From NCBI GenBank assembly GCA_964604165.1, contig CAZRYF010000013.1, forward strand, positions 1 to 64,000: DNA of 64,000 nt, in the 5' to 3' direction. Below the pieces are notes generated by a model. It had not been told where the DNA came from and searched no databases. It saw only the letters and a list, made by a program, of their open reading frames with translations. Below are positions 34,427-45,400 of the stretch, piece after piece. The translations under genes and the position numbers were made by a program. Numbering within the stretch: position 1 is the first letter of the stretch; every line of letters starts with the position of its first letter. The DNA is from JAYZDK01 sp964604165 (GTDB taxonomy: Bacteria > Myxococcota_A > UBA796 > CAJQPC01).

Positions 34427-37400
34427 CCTTTAACGTCTGCTCGGCTTTCCTGGGCGAGCGCAGCCACCAGCGCAGCCAGCGTGGGGTGCTCAAACAAGAG
34501 CGTGGGGGGCAAATCCATTTCGAGCGCCTCTCCGAGGGCACGGGCGACCCGAACGGCCTGCAGAGAATCCATTCCGTACCGGGCAAATCGAATGTGTGAT
34601 GCAACCGACCCCGCCGGGCGGGAGAGAGCCTTGGCTACCATGGCGCGTACGGTCTGCTCCATAGGGTCGCTCATGGATGGGTCCTGGCAAGCCTCCGCAA
34701 CCAGAGGAGCGGTGTCCTGCACCTCTTCCCGCTTGGCGGAGAAGTCTTGGACTTGGATGCGCAAGTGGCCACTTGCATCGAAGAGAGAGACATTCGCGCG
34801 CAGGGATGTGGAGTCCGCGCGAAGGGGGGTGGCCAGGCGCGCGTGGGCCATGCAGGGGCCCTCCAAGGGGCCGAACACGTCCAGGCTGCCCATGGAGAAC
34901 CCTAAGAAGGGGCTTGCGGTGGCGTCCCCGACCGCCAGGGTGAAGGCCGCCAGAGATTGGAAGGCGCCATCCAGCAGGCCGGGATCCAAGAGGTGGTGTC
35001 GGGCCTTCTCTCTCGGCTCCAGGTGTGCCAGGAGCTCCCACTTGCCCAGGTACACCCGGGTCAGGGTTTGCAAGCGGGGCCCATGGACCATCCCTGTTCG
35101 CTCCAGGCGTTGAAGGATTTCCTCCACGGGAATCTGTGAGGTGCAGTTCCGTCGAATCCCATCCAGATCCTGGACGGGCGCTACCCGCACCTGGGTGACC
35201 CGTTTCGCACTCAGGTGGGCCACCCACTCGCCCGTCCTTTCCCGGCTCTCCAGAGTCCACTGACCGTCCTCTCCTTCTACGGCCCGAAGTCGCTTCAAGT
35301 CCCCCTCCTGAAGCTGGAAGGACCGCATGATCCACACGTCTTGAAAACGGGCGGTGTCCGGGCGCCCCGCAAGCTTGGCCAGGCGGTCCAGCATCCAGGA
35401 CCCGGGGGCGATGCTGCGACCCTGGGCCCGGTGATCCCGAATCAGGGGGTCGGTCTCGAGGGAGACCAGTTGGCCGCCAGTGGACCGCTGCGGTGCGGCG
35501 GCCTGGGGTGCTGTGAGGTTGAAGTGCAGTCCGGCGGGTCGCAGATCCCGGCGTTGGTGGGGATAGGGAGAACGAACGGTCGGCAGCAAGGGGTCCACTG
35601 GCTGAACGCGGTGCCAGTTCGGATTTGCTCCCTGCTCGTAGAGGTCCGCCAGCGCCTGCAGAAGGGGGCTGGATTCACCCTCGCGCAGCAAGGGAATCGC
35701 TTGTTCTCCCGCGCTCTCAATGGCGCTGGAGAGCACCGCTCGTGCGCCCAGTTCCACGAACACGGTGGCGCCCTCGCGGCCCAGGCGGGAGATGGTGCGT
35801 CCGAAGTCGACGGTGCCGGTGACCTGGTCCTGCCAGTACGCGGTCGGGATTTCCTCCATGGGACGGGCATGCAGGGACGACCAGAAAGCCAGGTGGGGTC
35901 GGAGGGGGGCTCGATCCAAAAGGGCAGCGGACAGGGCTGCCTTCACCGGGGCCATCCAGCGTGAATGGGCGGCGCAGCCCACCGGAAGGGGACGACACAC
36001 AAGTCCGTTCTCAGAGAGGAGCCTGGTGGCGTATTTGATGGGCTGGGCGGGGCCGGAAAAGACGCATTGATCCGGGGCGTTTCGGGCTGCGAGATCCAGG
36101 TCGATTCCTGCTCCTTCAAGCAGAGCCCGCGCTCTCTCTTCCGCACCCAGTACTGCCACCATTCCGCCAGGCGAACAGGCCGCCATGGCCTCTCCTCGCA
36201 GTACCGAGAGCGCCATCCCCTGGGCTGGATCCAGGGCGCCGCTTACACAGGCGGCCACCAGCTCACCGGCGCTGTGACCCACGACGGCGTCGGGCTGGAT
36301 TCCCAATCGTTCCAGCGTTTTTGAAAGAGCGAGTCCTGTCGCAAAAACAAGTGGCTGCGCATGGGCGATGGTGTGGTTTTTCTGTTGCAACAATTCTATC
36401 AGGTCAAAAGGAAGCCCTTTGCTCAAGGAACCGAACTCTTCGCGAAAGACCGGGGAGGACTCCAGGAGGCGGAGTACGCGCTGGGGGTGTTCTGAACCGG
36501 GGCCCGGAAAGGCGAAGACCACCCTCCTCGCCTGGGATCGTGCGTTTCGTTGTCCAGAGGAGAGAGCGACCAAGGCCTCTTCCAAGCCTGCCCGCGACTC
36601 CACCACGGTGGCACTTCTCCACCCGTGGCGGGGTGCCCCGCGTGCCCAGGAAGCAACGAGGTGGTGCAGGGGAAGAGAGTCGCCTCTCTTCAACTCAGCG
36701 AGCCGCGCCGTGGCCACCTGTCGCATGGCAGCAGGGGAGGGGGCTGAGAGGGCGAGGACCTGTCCTGAGAGGGACGCCTCTGGGGCCATGGAGGTCTGAG
36801 GTGCGTCGGCCAGGACCAGGTGGCAGTTCGTACCGCCGACCCCAAAGGCGCTGATTCCTACCCGCCGGGGTTCGGTCGTGCGAGGCCAGGCCAAGGGAGC
36901 GAGCACAGGCTGGAGAAGGGGGCTGGGAAGACGATCGGAGCGGGCGGTTGCGCCGGCGATGGGGGGAATCTGCTCGTGTTGGAAGGCAAGCAGCACCTTC
37001 CAGAGAGATGCGGCGCCCGCTGCTCGCTGCAGGTGGCCCACGTTGGACTTGGCGCTGCCAAGGGGCAAAGGGCGGTCTCGGTTGTCCAGCCACCGGGTCA
37101 GCACCGAGGCCTCCACCGCATCCCCGATGGGGGTGCCGGTGCCGTGGCATTCGATCCAGTCGGCTTCACCCGGGTGACGGCCTGCCTGTGCCCAGGCCGC
37201 TGACAGAACCGCCTCTTGTCCCGCGGGGTTGGGGGAGAGGCGGCTGGCGGCGCCTCCATCATTGTTGACCGCGCTTCCCGCCACAACGGCCAACACCCGG
37301 TCGCCTTCCGCCAGGGCTCGCTCCAGGGGCTTGAGCATCACCAACCCTCCACCTTCTCCCGGCACGAAGCCATCGGCCCCAGCTGAAAACGGAGTGCAGG

Positions 37401-40400
37401 CACCGGTCTTGGAGAGGACCCCCGCCCTCCCGAGAAGAATGTGGCTGATAGGAGTAAACAGAAGCTCCACCCCCCCGGCGATGGCGGCCTCACACTCGCC
37501 CTGCACCAAGGCCCTGCAGGCCAGGTGAATGGCCACAAGAGAGGAGGCGCATGCAGCCTGAATGACCACAGCGGGGCCTTCCATGCCCAAGGTGCTGGCG
37601 AGGCGTGCGGCTGCCATGTTGTCGGTGACGCTGCTCAAGGTCTCAGAGAGATCCAGGGAGCCGGAGTTCAAGCCTTCCAGAAGCTGGCGGCGATCGAGAA
37701 AGGTATCGCCCTGGCACACGTAGACGCCCAACTTCTTGGGGGAGCAACCGGTGTGATCCAGGAGATCAGTGGCCAGCTCCAGCAGAAGACGCTGGTGTGG
37801 ATCAATGCTGCGGGCCTCTCTCTCTGAGGCTCCAAACGGCTCGGGATCAAAATGGAAGGGGCGGGGGAGCCAGGCGCCAAAGGTGGTCTCGTCGCCTGGG
37901 TGCAGGCCGGGGTCCCAGCGGTCAGAGGGGAGCGGGCCAAAGCTGGCGTGGCCTCCTGAGAGAAGCTGCCAGAAGGCGTCGCCGTCTTCTGCGCCCGGCA
38001 AGCGACCTGCCACACCCACAATGGCAATGGCCCCTCCAGGAGACGGCATCTGTACCGTCGAGGTCGTGGGCGCAGTGGGGGCAGCAACCGACTCCGCCTC
38101 CTCCCGAATGCGCTCGACCATGTCCAAGGGGGTCTGCACCCCCTCCACCACCCGGTGAGAGAGGTTTCGTTGGAGCGCGGCCTCCAGCAGGGCGTGGATT
38201 CGCGCGGCCTGGATAGACCGACCCCCCAGGGATCGAAAGGTGCTCTGCGGGTGGATCACGCCGGCGGGCAGGGCCAGCACCTCTTGCCAAGCACTGAGAA
38301 CTTGCTGGAGAAGGTCGTCGGGTTGAGTGGGCTCCGGATCTGTTCGCCGCGAGGCGACTCCTTCCAAGCGCTGCCGCAGCTTGTGGCGCTGGGTCTTTCC
38401 GCTGGAGGTTCGGGGTATTTCTCTTCTGTGGACTTGTTCCAGGGAGGCAATGCGAAGCCCGAATGTCTGGCCGATCCGTTCTCGCAATGCTTGTTCCCCG
38501 GCGGCGTCCAGGCGTGCAGGCTGGACGACGAAAAGCGCCAGGCAATCCCGGCCATCCCGGTGAAAACCCGTCGCCACAACGCTTCTGGGTCCAAGTCCGG
38601 GCAGCGATGCTGCCACCCGTTCCACGTCTTCCATCCACAGGTTCTCCCCTTCCAGGCAGATCCGGTCCGCACGCCGTCCCACGACAAACAGGTGTCCCTC
38701 GGCCATGCATCCGTCATCCCCGGTGTTGATCCAGTCTGGGGATCCCAGGCAACGCCCTGGGGATCTCACTTGGATTTGCCCTCGAATGGTCTCGGAAACC
38801 TCGGCTCCATCGGCATCCACCACGCGGACTTCCACCCCCTCCAGGGGGGCTCCCAAGTCCACCAGCTCCATTCCCTCCTCGAATTCCCGCCATGCAGGGA
38901 TCTCTCCGGGCCGGGACAACGTGACACACAGAGTCGCTTCGGCCAGGCCGTACCCCGGGCACAGGGCCTCCGGTCGGAATCCCGCGGGCTCGAACCGATC
39001 AAGAAACGCCCTTAGGGTGGCGCTGGAGATGGGCTCCGCCCCATTGAGCAAGCAGCGCACACCTGAGAGGTCCAGGCCCGTGACGTCTGGGATCATTTTT
39101 GTGACATGTGCCAGGCCAAAGTCAGGGCTTGCAGTGCAGCTTATTTTATGTTTCGAGATCCGGGAGAGCCACTCTCTGGGTCGTCGCACAAAATGCCCGG
39201 GCTCCATCAGCACCTGGTTTGCACCCGTGGCCAGTGGGAGAAGGTGGTAGCCGATGAGCCCCATGTCGTGATGAAGAGGCAACCAGCTTAAGAACTGCGC
39301 TTCGGGCCCTTCTGTTCGGGCAGCGACAATGGAGTCGATGTTGTGGAGAATGCCCCGGTGGGTAAGGCCAAGTCCCTTGGGGCGGCCGGTTGTGCCCGAG
39401 CTGAACTGCACCAGGGCTGCGGCTTTCGGGTTGCCCTCCCAAGGTGGGCCGGGCTCTCCTTTTTGTAGAGATTGCAAGGAGTCCCCGCGGATCACCATGG
39501 GGTTGTCCAGGGAAGATCGAAGGATGGAAGCGTCCTTGACGATGGAGGGTAGCGCACCCTCCAGGAGACAGGCCCAGAAAACCCCCACCGTGTCGGGAAG
39601 CCCCATCCCCTCCAGCAGCACGCTCCTCCTGGGGGCCAGGCCGTTCTGCTGGAGGTGGGCCCGAATGGACTGGGCTCGTTCAAACAACGCCGGGTAGCTC
39701 TCCAACCGGTCCGGAGCCCCGACGGTGAGGTACCGAATTCCCTTGTTCGGGTGGTCTCTCATCGTCTGACGGAAGCGAGAAACCAAGGTCTCCCCCCCAG
39801 CGATTGACGTGCTTTCTGCAAACCCGGGTGCCCAGATGCGGGTGTGGCGGAACGAGGTGTCCGTCGCAAGCTCCTGTCCGTGGGGGAGATGCCAAAGGCC
39901 CGGTGCTTCCAGGAGCTGGCTTTGGCCGGGGAAGACCTGATCCAGGAGGTTCCGTGTGGTGTGCAGGCCCCATGCGTGGGGCAGGGCCCGCTCCACGTGC
40001 AGTCGAAAGGCCTGGGCCAGGAGGGATCGCTCGTCCGAGTCGAGGTCCAGTGCCTTGAGGTGGGCCAGGTCCGTGGGAATGTGCTGTGCCTCTTCCCGGG
40101 CGTGGAGCCGGTGGGCCGCTGCCCAGGTGGGCTGGATAGGGACGGACTCCTCCTGAAGCGCCCGGTGAAAAAAGAGCGTCCACTCCTCAAAGAACAGGGT
40201 CGCAGTCCAGAACAGGTGGTGCTGCTGCCCTGCGGACTCGTAGCCCTCCAGGGAGAAAGGAGCCTTTAGAACGGCGCGGCTCTCGTCTGCGCAGTCGTCA
40301 AAGGACTCGGACCATCCGGGGAACCGGCATCGCAGACGCCTCGCCAGCTCCTGAAACATCGCGATGTGCCGGGTTTCCTCCAGGCAGAGGTCCGTCACGC

Positions 40401-40689
40401 AGGCCTGGTTCAGCCCCTCTTCTCTTGTGAACGCCAGAATGTGCTCCTCAAAGGAGCAGAAGGCCTCGCAAATGGAGAGAGCCACCGAACCTTGCACGCA
40501 GGTTCGGGCCTCCGGGGTGAGCCTCTCCAAGTGGATTCCCAGTCGTTGGGCGAGCTTTGGTCCCAGGAAATCTCCGGGATCCTCCCACTGGTCCCAAGGA
40601 ACATCCGACTCCACATCAAAGCGGTAGTGGAGGGACCGTCCGTGCAGGGGAGCACAGAGTGCTTTCAGGTTCTTGTACGGGTCGGCCAC
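34423..40689 (-). CDS. hybrid megasynthase: di-iron oxygenase - FAAL - ACP - KS - AT - DH - ACP
   Basis: 2088 residues. Domains with approximate positions: AurF-like di-iron oxygenase 1-290 (EETRHIAMF at 106 and HAREEAQH at 200, fitting ExxH and HxxxExxH); fatty acyl-AMP ligase 300-780 (SSGTTGRPKGL at 430, WLPLHHDMGLIG, SSGKTQRHKL); carrier 795-865 (Ser in LGGRSIQA); ketosynthase 885-1310 (Cys in IQAACASSLVA, His in CHGTGTP and KSNVGHL); acyltransferase 1390-1690 (GHSAGEL; His in CAAHSRWM); dehydratase 1740-1990 (His in DHRAQGRSIAPG, Asp in LLDGAFQ); carrier near 2040 (Ser in YGMDSLQA). Ketoreductase, enoylreductase and thioesterase domains are absent. It should load a fatty acid, extend it at least once and oxidise a carbon or nitrogen. 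Product unknown. Confidence 0.9.
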   Translation of the reverse strand: MADPYKNLKALCAPLHGRSLHYRFDVESDVPWDQWEDPGDFLGPKLAQRLGIHLERLTPEARTCVQGSVALSICEAFCSFEEHILAFTREEGLNQACVTDLCLEETRHIAMFQELARRLRCRFPGWSESFDDCADESRAVLKAPFSLEGYESAGQQHHLFWTATLFFEEWTLFFHRALQEESVPIQPTWAAAHRLHAREEAQHIPTDLAHLKALDLDSDERSLLAQAFRLHVERALPHAWGLHTTRNLLDQVFPGQSQLLEAPGLWHLPHGQELATDTSFRHTRIWAPGFAESTSIAGGETLVSRFRQTMRDHPNKGIRYLTVGAPDRLESYPALFERAQSIRAHLQQNGLAPRRSVLLEGMGLPDTVGVFWACLLEGALPSIVKDASILRSSLDNPMVIRGDSLQSLQKGEPGPPWEGNPKAAALVQFSSGTTGRPKGLGLTHRGILHNIDSIVAARTEGPEAQFLSWLPLHHDMGLIGYHLLPLATGANQVLMEPGHFVRRPREWLSRISKHKISCTASPDFGLAHVTKMIPDVTGLDLSGVRCLLNGAEPISSATLRAFLDRFEPAGFRPEALCPGYGLAEATLCVTLSRPGEIPAWREFEEGMELVDLGAPLEGVEVRVVDADGAEVSETIRGQIQVRSPGRCLGSPDWINTGDDGCMAEGHLFVVGRRADRICLEGENLWMEDVERVAASLPGLGPRSVVATGFHRDGRDCLALFVVQPARLDAAGEQALRERIGQTFGLRIASLEQVHRREIPRTSSGKTQRHKLRQRLEGVASRRTDPEPTQPDDLLQQVLSAWQEVLALPAGVIHPQSTFRSLGGRSIQAARIHALLEAALQRNLSHRVVEGVQTPLDMVERIREEAESVAAPTAPTTSTVQMPSPGGAIAIVGVAGRLPGAEDGDAFWQLLSGGHASFGPLPSDRWDPGLHPGDETTFGAWLPRPFHFDPEPFGASEREARSIDPHQRLLLELATDLLDHTGCSPKKLGVYVCQGDTFLDRRQLLEGLNSGSLDLSETLSSVTDNMAAARLASTLGMEGPAVVIQAACASSLVAIHLACRALVQGECEAAIAGGVELLFTPISHILLGRAGVLSKTGACTPFSAGADGFVPGEGGGLVMLKPLERALAEGDRVLAVVAGSAVNNDGGAASRLSPNPAGQEAVLSAAWAQAGRHPGEADWIECHGTGTPIGDAVEASVLTRWLDNRDRPLPLGSAKSNVGHLQRAAGAASLWKVLLAFQHEQIPPIAGATARSDRLPSPLLQPVLAPLAWPRTTEPRRVGISAFGVGGTNCHLVLADAPQTSMAPEASLSGQVLALSAPSPAAMRQVATARLAELKRGDSLPLHHLVASWARGAPRHGWRSATVVESRAGLEEALVALSSGQRNARSQARRVVFAFPGPGSEHPQRVLRLLESSPVFREEFGSLSKGLPFDLIELLQQKNHTIAHAQPLVFATGLALSKTLERLGIQPDAVVGHSAGELVAACVSGALDPAQGMALSVLRGEAMAACSPGGMVAVLGAEERARALLEGAGIDLDLAARNAPDQCVFSGPAQPIKYATRLLSENGLVCRPLPVGCAAHSRWMAPVKAALSAALLDRAPLRPHLAFWSSLHARPMEEIPTAYWQDQVTGTVDFGRTISRLGREGATVFVELGARAVLSSAIESAGEQAIPLLREGESSPLLQALADLYEQGANPNWHRVQPVDPLLPTVRSPYPHQRRDLRPAGLHFNLTAPQAAAPQRSTGGQLVSLETDPLIRDHRAQGRSIAPGSWMLDRLAKLAGRPDTARFQDVWIMRSFQLQEGDLKRLRAVEGEDGQWTLESRERTGEWVAHLSAKRVTQVRVAPVQDLDGIRRNCTSQIPVEEILQRLERTGMVHGPRLQTLTRVYLGKWELLAHLEPREKARHHLLDPGLLDGAFQSLAAFTLAVGDATASPFLGFSMGSLDVFGPLEGPCMAHARLATPLRADSTSLRANVSLFDASGHLRIQVQDFSAKREEVQDTAPLVAEACQDPSMSDPMEQTVRAMVAKALSRPAGSVASHIRFARYGMDSLQAVRVARALGEALEMDLPPTLLFEHPTLAALVAALAQESRADVKG

Positions 40690-40697
40690 GAGCGAAC

Positions 40698-42344
40698 CTA
40701 CCTCGCCTGGATGGTGTCTGGGGAGATCTCCAGGCCTGTGCTTTCCCAGAGCATCTTGGCAAGGGGAAGAAGCTTGAACTGGGACTCCCAGGCCCGCTGG
40801 TCCACATCGGAAGTCTCCACTGTCTGGGGATCCAGGGCCCTGGCCACGGTCTCGTAAGGAAGCTGCACCGCGCGAAATCCGTTCAGTCGATCGCTCGCAC
40901 GCTTGGCCTTGTACTCAGCGTTGAGTGTGAGCAGCGACCGATCAAAGTCCAGTGCAAGGGCCTCCAGGTCCATGGTGGGCGGCGGCTTCTTTGTCGTGGC
41001 AACGATCAGGACGTAGCCCGGATTTGGAAACAGTCCCTCTACCGCGGGGGGCCGAGAGGGCAGTACGGTGAATTGCAATTCCCGAAGGTCGTGGCGCCTA
41101 CAGCAGGCGTCCCAGGCCAATTCAAGTTGTTCTCCCGTGAGCTTTTCCCCCGTAAAGGAAAAGGCGAGGCCCCGGCGTCGGACAAACCGCAGGTCGGGAA
41201 GCCCATCCACAAACCGATGGCAGCGAAAGACGTCCTGGGTGTCGTAGCGAACCAGACCGACGGAGTCGCTGATCACCATGGTGTAGAGCCCGTTTGGGGA
41301 GAGCTCCCAGGGGAGAAGAAGCTTGTCCGGCGCGTCCCCCTCAAAGAACTCATACAGAGTGCCCGGGTAGGCGGGTAGAAAGGCGAGGCCGTGCTGAAAG
41401 TGGTGGACCGTCTCGATGGCTTCCGTGGACATGGAGTACATGGGGACCAGCTGAAAGCGGTTCTTGGGCAGGTGCCGGTGGAGTCGGTCCAGAAACGGCG
41501 CAACGTATCCTCCATCCCAGCAGGTGTAGATTCGTAGAGAAGGGGCGATTTCGGAGAGGGCAAGTGGGTCGGTAGAGTGGGCGATTCGTTGAAGACGCTC
41601 TCTCCATCCGGTGGCAAGAACCCGTCTTGCCGCTCGGGCAGCGTTCGGGTCCAGGTTTCCCGTTGCGTGGGCGCGAATGAGGGAGGTGGACTCTTCCCAG
41701 TGCTGGTCCACCTCCTCCAGAAACACCGCCAGAGTGGAGGGGTTGGTGGCATAGAGCATGCCCGGGTTCGTGAGCGCCAGCAGCCACAGCCGAGCCGCTG
41801 TGGCCCCATGGGCCTCGACAGTGGGGGCAAGGGCGGAGGACTGAAGGAGCAGGGCCGGGGTGAGCAGGGTCATGAGCCGCGGCGGTGGGTCCTTTCCAGC
41901 CGCCAAGATGAAGCGCGTCAGGGACGTGTCGTCCTTCAGGCTCGCGAGAATCAGCAGTCCGGCCCTCTTCAGGCCGTAGGCGCGGCTCATTCGGCAGATT
42001 GCGCTGGCATTTGCTCTTTTGATTCGGCGCACCCGGTCGGGGCTCCAGGCGATTCGCTTGGGGTCGCGTGTGGAGCCAGAGGTCTCCGCGAGCACTCCTT
42101 CCCCTTGTGCTTCCATGCGGGCACGTGTGGCTGCGTCGTATCCCTTGACCGGTACGTCAGCCCCGATCCCCAAGCGCACTGCCAGGGCTTCCTGGTCGAT
42201 CCGATACCGCGACAGGCTGGCTTGAAACTGCCATTCCAGCAGGCTCGCCAGGACTCGTCCCCCCAGGCTGCACCACCACCGAACGGACTCGTTCCAGGCA
42301 AGTGAAACAGCATCCGCGATGCGGTCGGTGAGCGGATGTGCCAT
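40698..42344 (-). CDS. GH3-family acyl-adenylating enzyme in megasynthase operon
   Basis: About 548 residues. GH3 marks: the phosphate loop LAETSGSTRDPKRIAWSP, YTCWDGGY and PMYSMSTEAIETVHH in the central part, LVRYDTQDVFRCH, and the hinge RRRGLAFSFTGEKLTGEQL. It should form an acyl-AMP and transfer it to an amine or other nucleophile. I use the ATG at 42344; the frame continues 18 bases to a GTG. It is the first gene of a six-gene minus-strand operon, eight bases before the megasynthase. Acting last as an amide-forming release enzyme or first as a supplier of an activated acid are both open. Confidence 0.85.
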   Translation of the reverse strand: MAHPLTDRIADAVSLAWNESVRWWCSLGGRVLASLLEWQFQASLSRYRIDQEALAVRLGIGADVPVKGYDAATRARMEAQGEGVLAETSGSTRDPKRIAWSPDRVRRIKRANASAICRMSRAYGLKRAGLLILASLKDDTSLTRFILAAGKDPPPRLMTLLTPALLLQSSALAPTVEAHGATAARLWLLALTNPGMLYATNPSTLAVFLEEVDQHWEESTSLIRAHATGNLDPNAARAARRVLATGWRERLQRIAHSTDPLALSEIAPSLRIYTCWDGGYVAPFLDRLHRHLPKNRFQLVPMYSMSTEAIETVHHFQHGLAFLPAYPGTLYEFFEGDAPDKLLLPWELSPNGLYTMVISDSVGLVRYDTQDVFRCHRFVDGLPDLRFVRRRGLAFSFTGEKLTGEQLELAWDACCRRHDLRELQFTVLPSRPPAVEGLFPNPGYVLIVATTKKPPPTMDLEALALDFDRSLLTLNAEYKAKRASDRLNGFRAVQLPYETVARALDPQTVETSDVDQRAWESQFKLLPLAKMLWESTGLEISPDTIQAR

Positions 42345-42446
42345 GGGGGGGGAGGGTAGCACCAGAGCGGCCCACCTAAAGTCCCGTAGAGGGCGATCCG
42401 TTGCGGGAGTTGGACGCTTGGAAACCTGGAGGTAGACTTAGCCAGC

Positions 42447-45400
42447 ATGTTGGCGCCGTACCACCTGGCCATGTGGAAGTGCTTTTTGCGCTCCGTGGGA
42501 GCGAGCGCACTGGTTTGCCTTGTCTCTGGATGCAGCGGGGACAACAAGGTGGGGCTGATCAACAACCCGCCGGAGGTGACCTTCACGTCTCCCTCGGAGA
42601 TGGAGATTTTCCTGTTGACGGAGCCGATTCTCCTGATGGCCCAGGTGGAGGACCCGGAGACTCCCAATGACAGGTTGGATCTCTCTTGGGGGTTCAGCCC
42701 CGAGGGATCCGTCACCGGGGACAAGGAGATCGGAGAGGAGGAGGTCTCCATGTTCCTCCCGGATGGGCTGGAGGCGGGCACCTACACGGTGGGGCTGCTC
42801 GCCGTGGACCCAACGGGCGCCCGGGACAGCGACAGCGTGTCCTTTACCGTCAAGGAAAACGAAGCCCCTGTGGTGACTATCCTGGACCCTGTGGAGGGGG
42901 GGGAGTTTGCGGAGGGAGAGGCCATAGAGGTGGTTCTGAACATCAGCGATCCGGACCAGCGAAACATCCATGAGCTGGAGTTGGGCTGGGGCGGCGTGGC
43001 AACGGGCAACCCGGATGCCCCGACGAATCCAAACTCGGACGGGAGCGTGAGCTTTTATCTGCAGGGGCTCGGGGTCGGACAGTACGTGCTCTCCGTGGAG
43101 GTCACGGACAGCCTGGGGGCTGTGGACTCAGAGTCCAGCGTGTTCGACGTGGTCGACGGCGACCGGGATCGGGATGGCTTCAACGGGGCGGATCTGGGGG
43201 GGGACGATTGTGATGACCGGGACGAGAACATTCATCCGGATGCAGACGAGGTCTGCGACGGGGTGGACAACAACTGCAACGGGGTGGTGGATGAGGACAC
43301 CGCCGTGGACGCGCCTACCTGGTACGCGGATCTGGACATCGACACCTACGGCGACCCTCTCTCCATTGCCCGCGCGTGTGTTCAGCCCGCCGGGTACGTG
43401 GTGGACAATACGGACTGCAACGACTCGGACGCGAACGCAAACCCGGGGGCCAACGAATACTGCGACGGCCACGACGACGACTGCGACGGCGTGGTGGATG
43501 AGGATGACGCCCTGGATGTCGTCCCCTGGTTCCAGGATGCGGACTTTGACAGCTATGGCGATTTGAACGTCTATGTGCTGGCGTGCACGGCTCCGGCTGG
43601 GCATGTGAGCGACTCCACGGACTGTGATGACACCGACGCTTTGACGTCTCCCGGCGCCAACGAATACTGCGACGGGGTGGACAACAACTGCGATGGTTCC
43701 ACGGATGAGGCCACCGCACTGGATGCCACGATCTGGTACATGGACGCGGATGCCGATGGGTACGGGGGCACCTCGTCCACGGTGGTCTCCTGCAGCGCCC
43801 CCAGCGGGTACATGGCCGACGCAAATGACTGCGATGACAGCAACGCCGCGATCTACCCCGCAGCCACAGAGATCTGTGATTCCGTGGACAACGACTGTGA
43901 TGGTGCGGTGGATGAACCGGACGCCGTGGATGCCACCCAGTTCTATGCGGACACCGATGGCGACTCCTACGGCGACCTCTACAACCCGGCGAACGCCTGC
44001 TCCCTCCCGTCTGGGTACGCCGCCAACAGCCTTGACTGCGATGATTCGGACGCCACCGTGCATCCCGGGGGAGTTGAGGTCCCGTACGACGGCCTGGACA
44101 ATGACTGTGTGGACGGGGACGCCTGCGATCTGGACGGCGATGGCCACGACGCCTCGATCTGCGGTGGCGGAGACTGCGATGACGCCGATCCGTCCCTGAA
44201 TCCGTCTGTTGCAGAGATCTGCGACGGAGAGGACAACGACTGCGATGGCCTGGTGCAGCCAGAAGAGGAAGACCACGACTCCGACGGGTTCGTGGAGTGC
44301 ACCATCGTGGCCACCGGATGGGTGGGGGTGGTCACCTCTGGCTTCCCGTCCATGGGGGGAGAGGATTGTGACGACACGGATGGGACGGTCTTTCCCGGCA
44401 CATCAGAGCGTTGCGACGGCATCGACAACGACTGCGATGGGGTGACGGACGAGTCCGACGCCGTGGACGTGTCCACCTGGTATGACGATGAAGACGGGGA
44501 CACTTACGGCAACATCAACACCGCCGTGGACGCTTGTAGCGCCCCGTCCGGCATGGTGCTGGACGGAACCGACTGCGACGACGAGGAAGGGACGGTCTTT
44601 CCGGGCGCAACGGAGGTTCCCTATGACGGGATCGACAATGATTGCCTGAACGGGGATGAATGTGATGTGGATGGGGACGGCTTTGATGCGAGCGATGGCC
44701 TCTGTGGCGGAACCGACTGCGACGATACCGATGCGACGATCTTCGGGGGGGGCGTGGAGGTCTGTGACGGCATCGACAATGACTGCGACGGCCTTGCGGA
44801 TGAGTCTGATGCCACCGATGCGGTGGATTGGTACGACGACGACGATGGGGACGGCTTCGGCAACCCGGACACTGCCATGCGGGAGTGCAACGCCCCGAGC
44901 GGCATGATCGCCGATGGCACTGACTGCGACGATGAAGACCCCCTCGTTCATCCGAGCGCGGCGGAGATCTGCAATGGCGTTGACGACAACTGTGATGGTT
45001 CGGTCAGCTCTGCGGAAGGGGATGACGACGCCGATGGCTATGTGGAGTGCACCTTGGTGTCTACTGGCTGGGCTGGCTCGTTTACGTTCGGTTTCTCTTC
45101 CATGGGTGGAGGGGACTGCGACGACACAAATACCGCGGTGCACCCGGGCGCCGCTGAGGTGTGCGACGGCCTGGACAACGACTGCAACGGAGCAGTGGAC
45201 GGCAGCGGCGCCCAGGGCACGGCCAGCTGGTACGCGGACTCGGACGGGGATGGCTACGGCAACCCGAACAACGTGACAAACACCTGCAGCCAACCCACGG
45301 GTTTTGTCACCGTGCTCAACGGGGACGACTGCAACGATGTCAACGCGGCGGTGAACCCGGCCGCCAGCGAGGTCTGCGACGGGTATGACAACGACTGCGA

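Noticed and set aside
34423..40689. PUFA-synthase or aryl-polyene synthase as the identity of the megasynthase
   Set aside because: No tandem ACP block, no ketoreductase and no enoyl reductase; instead a FAAL loading domain and a di-iron domain are present.
42401..42446. Sigma-70-like promoter TTGGAC-N17-TAGACT before the giant lipoprotein gene
   Set aside because: The -10 would lie nine bases before the ATG and exclude the GGAGG from the transcript; the -35 match is poor.
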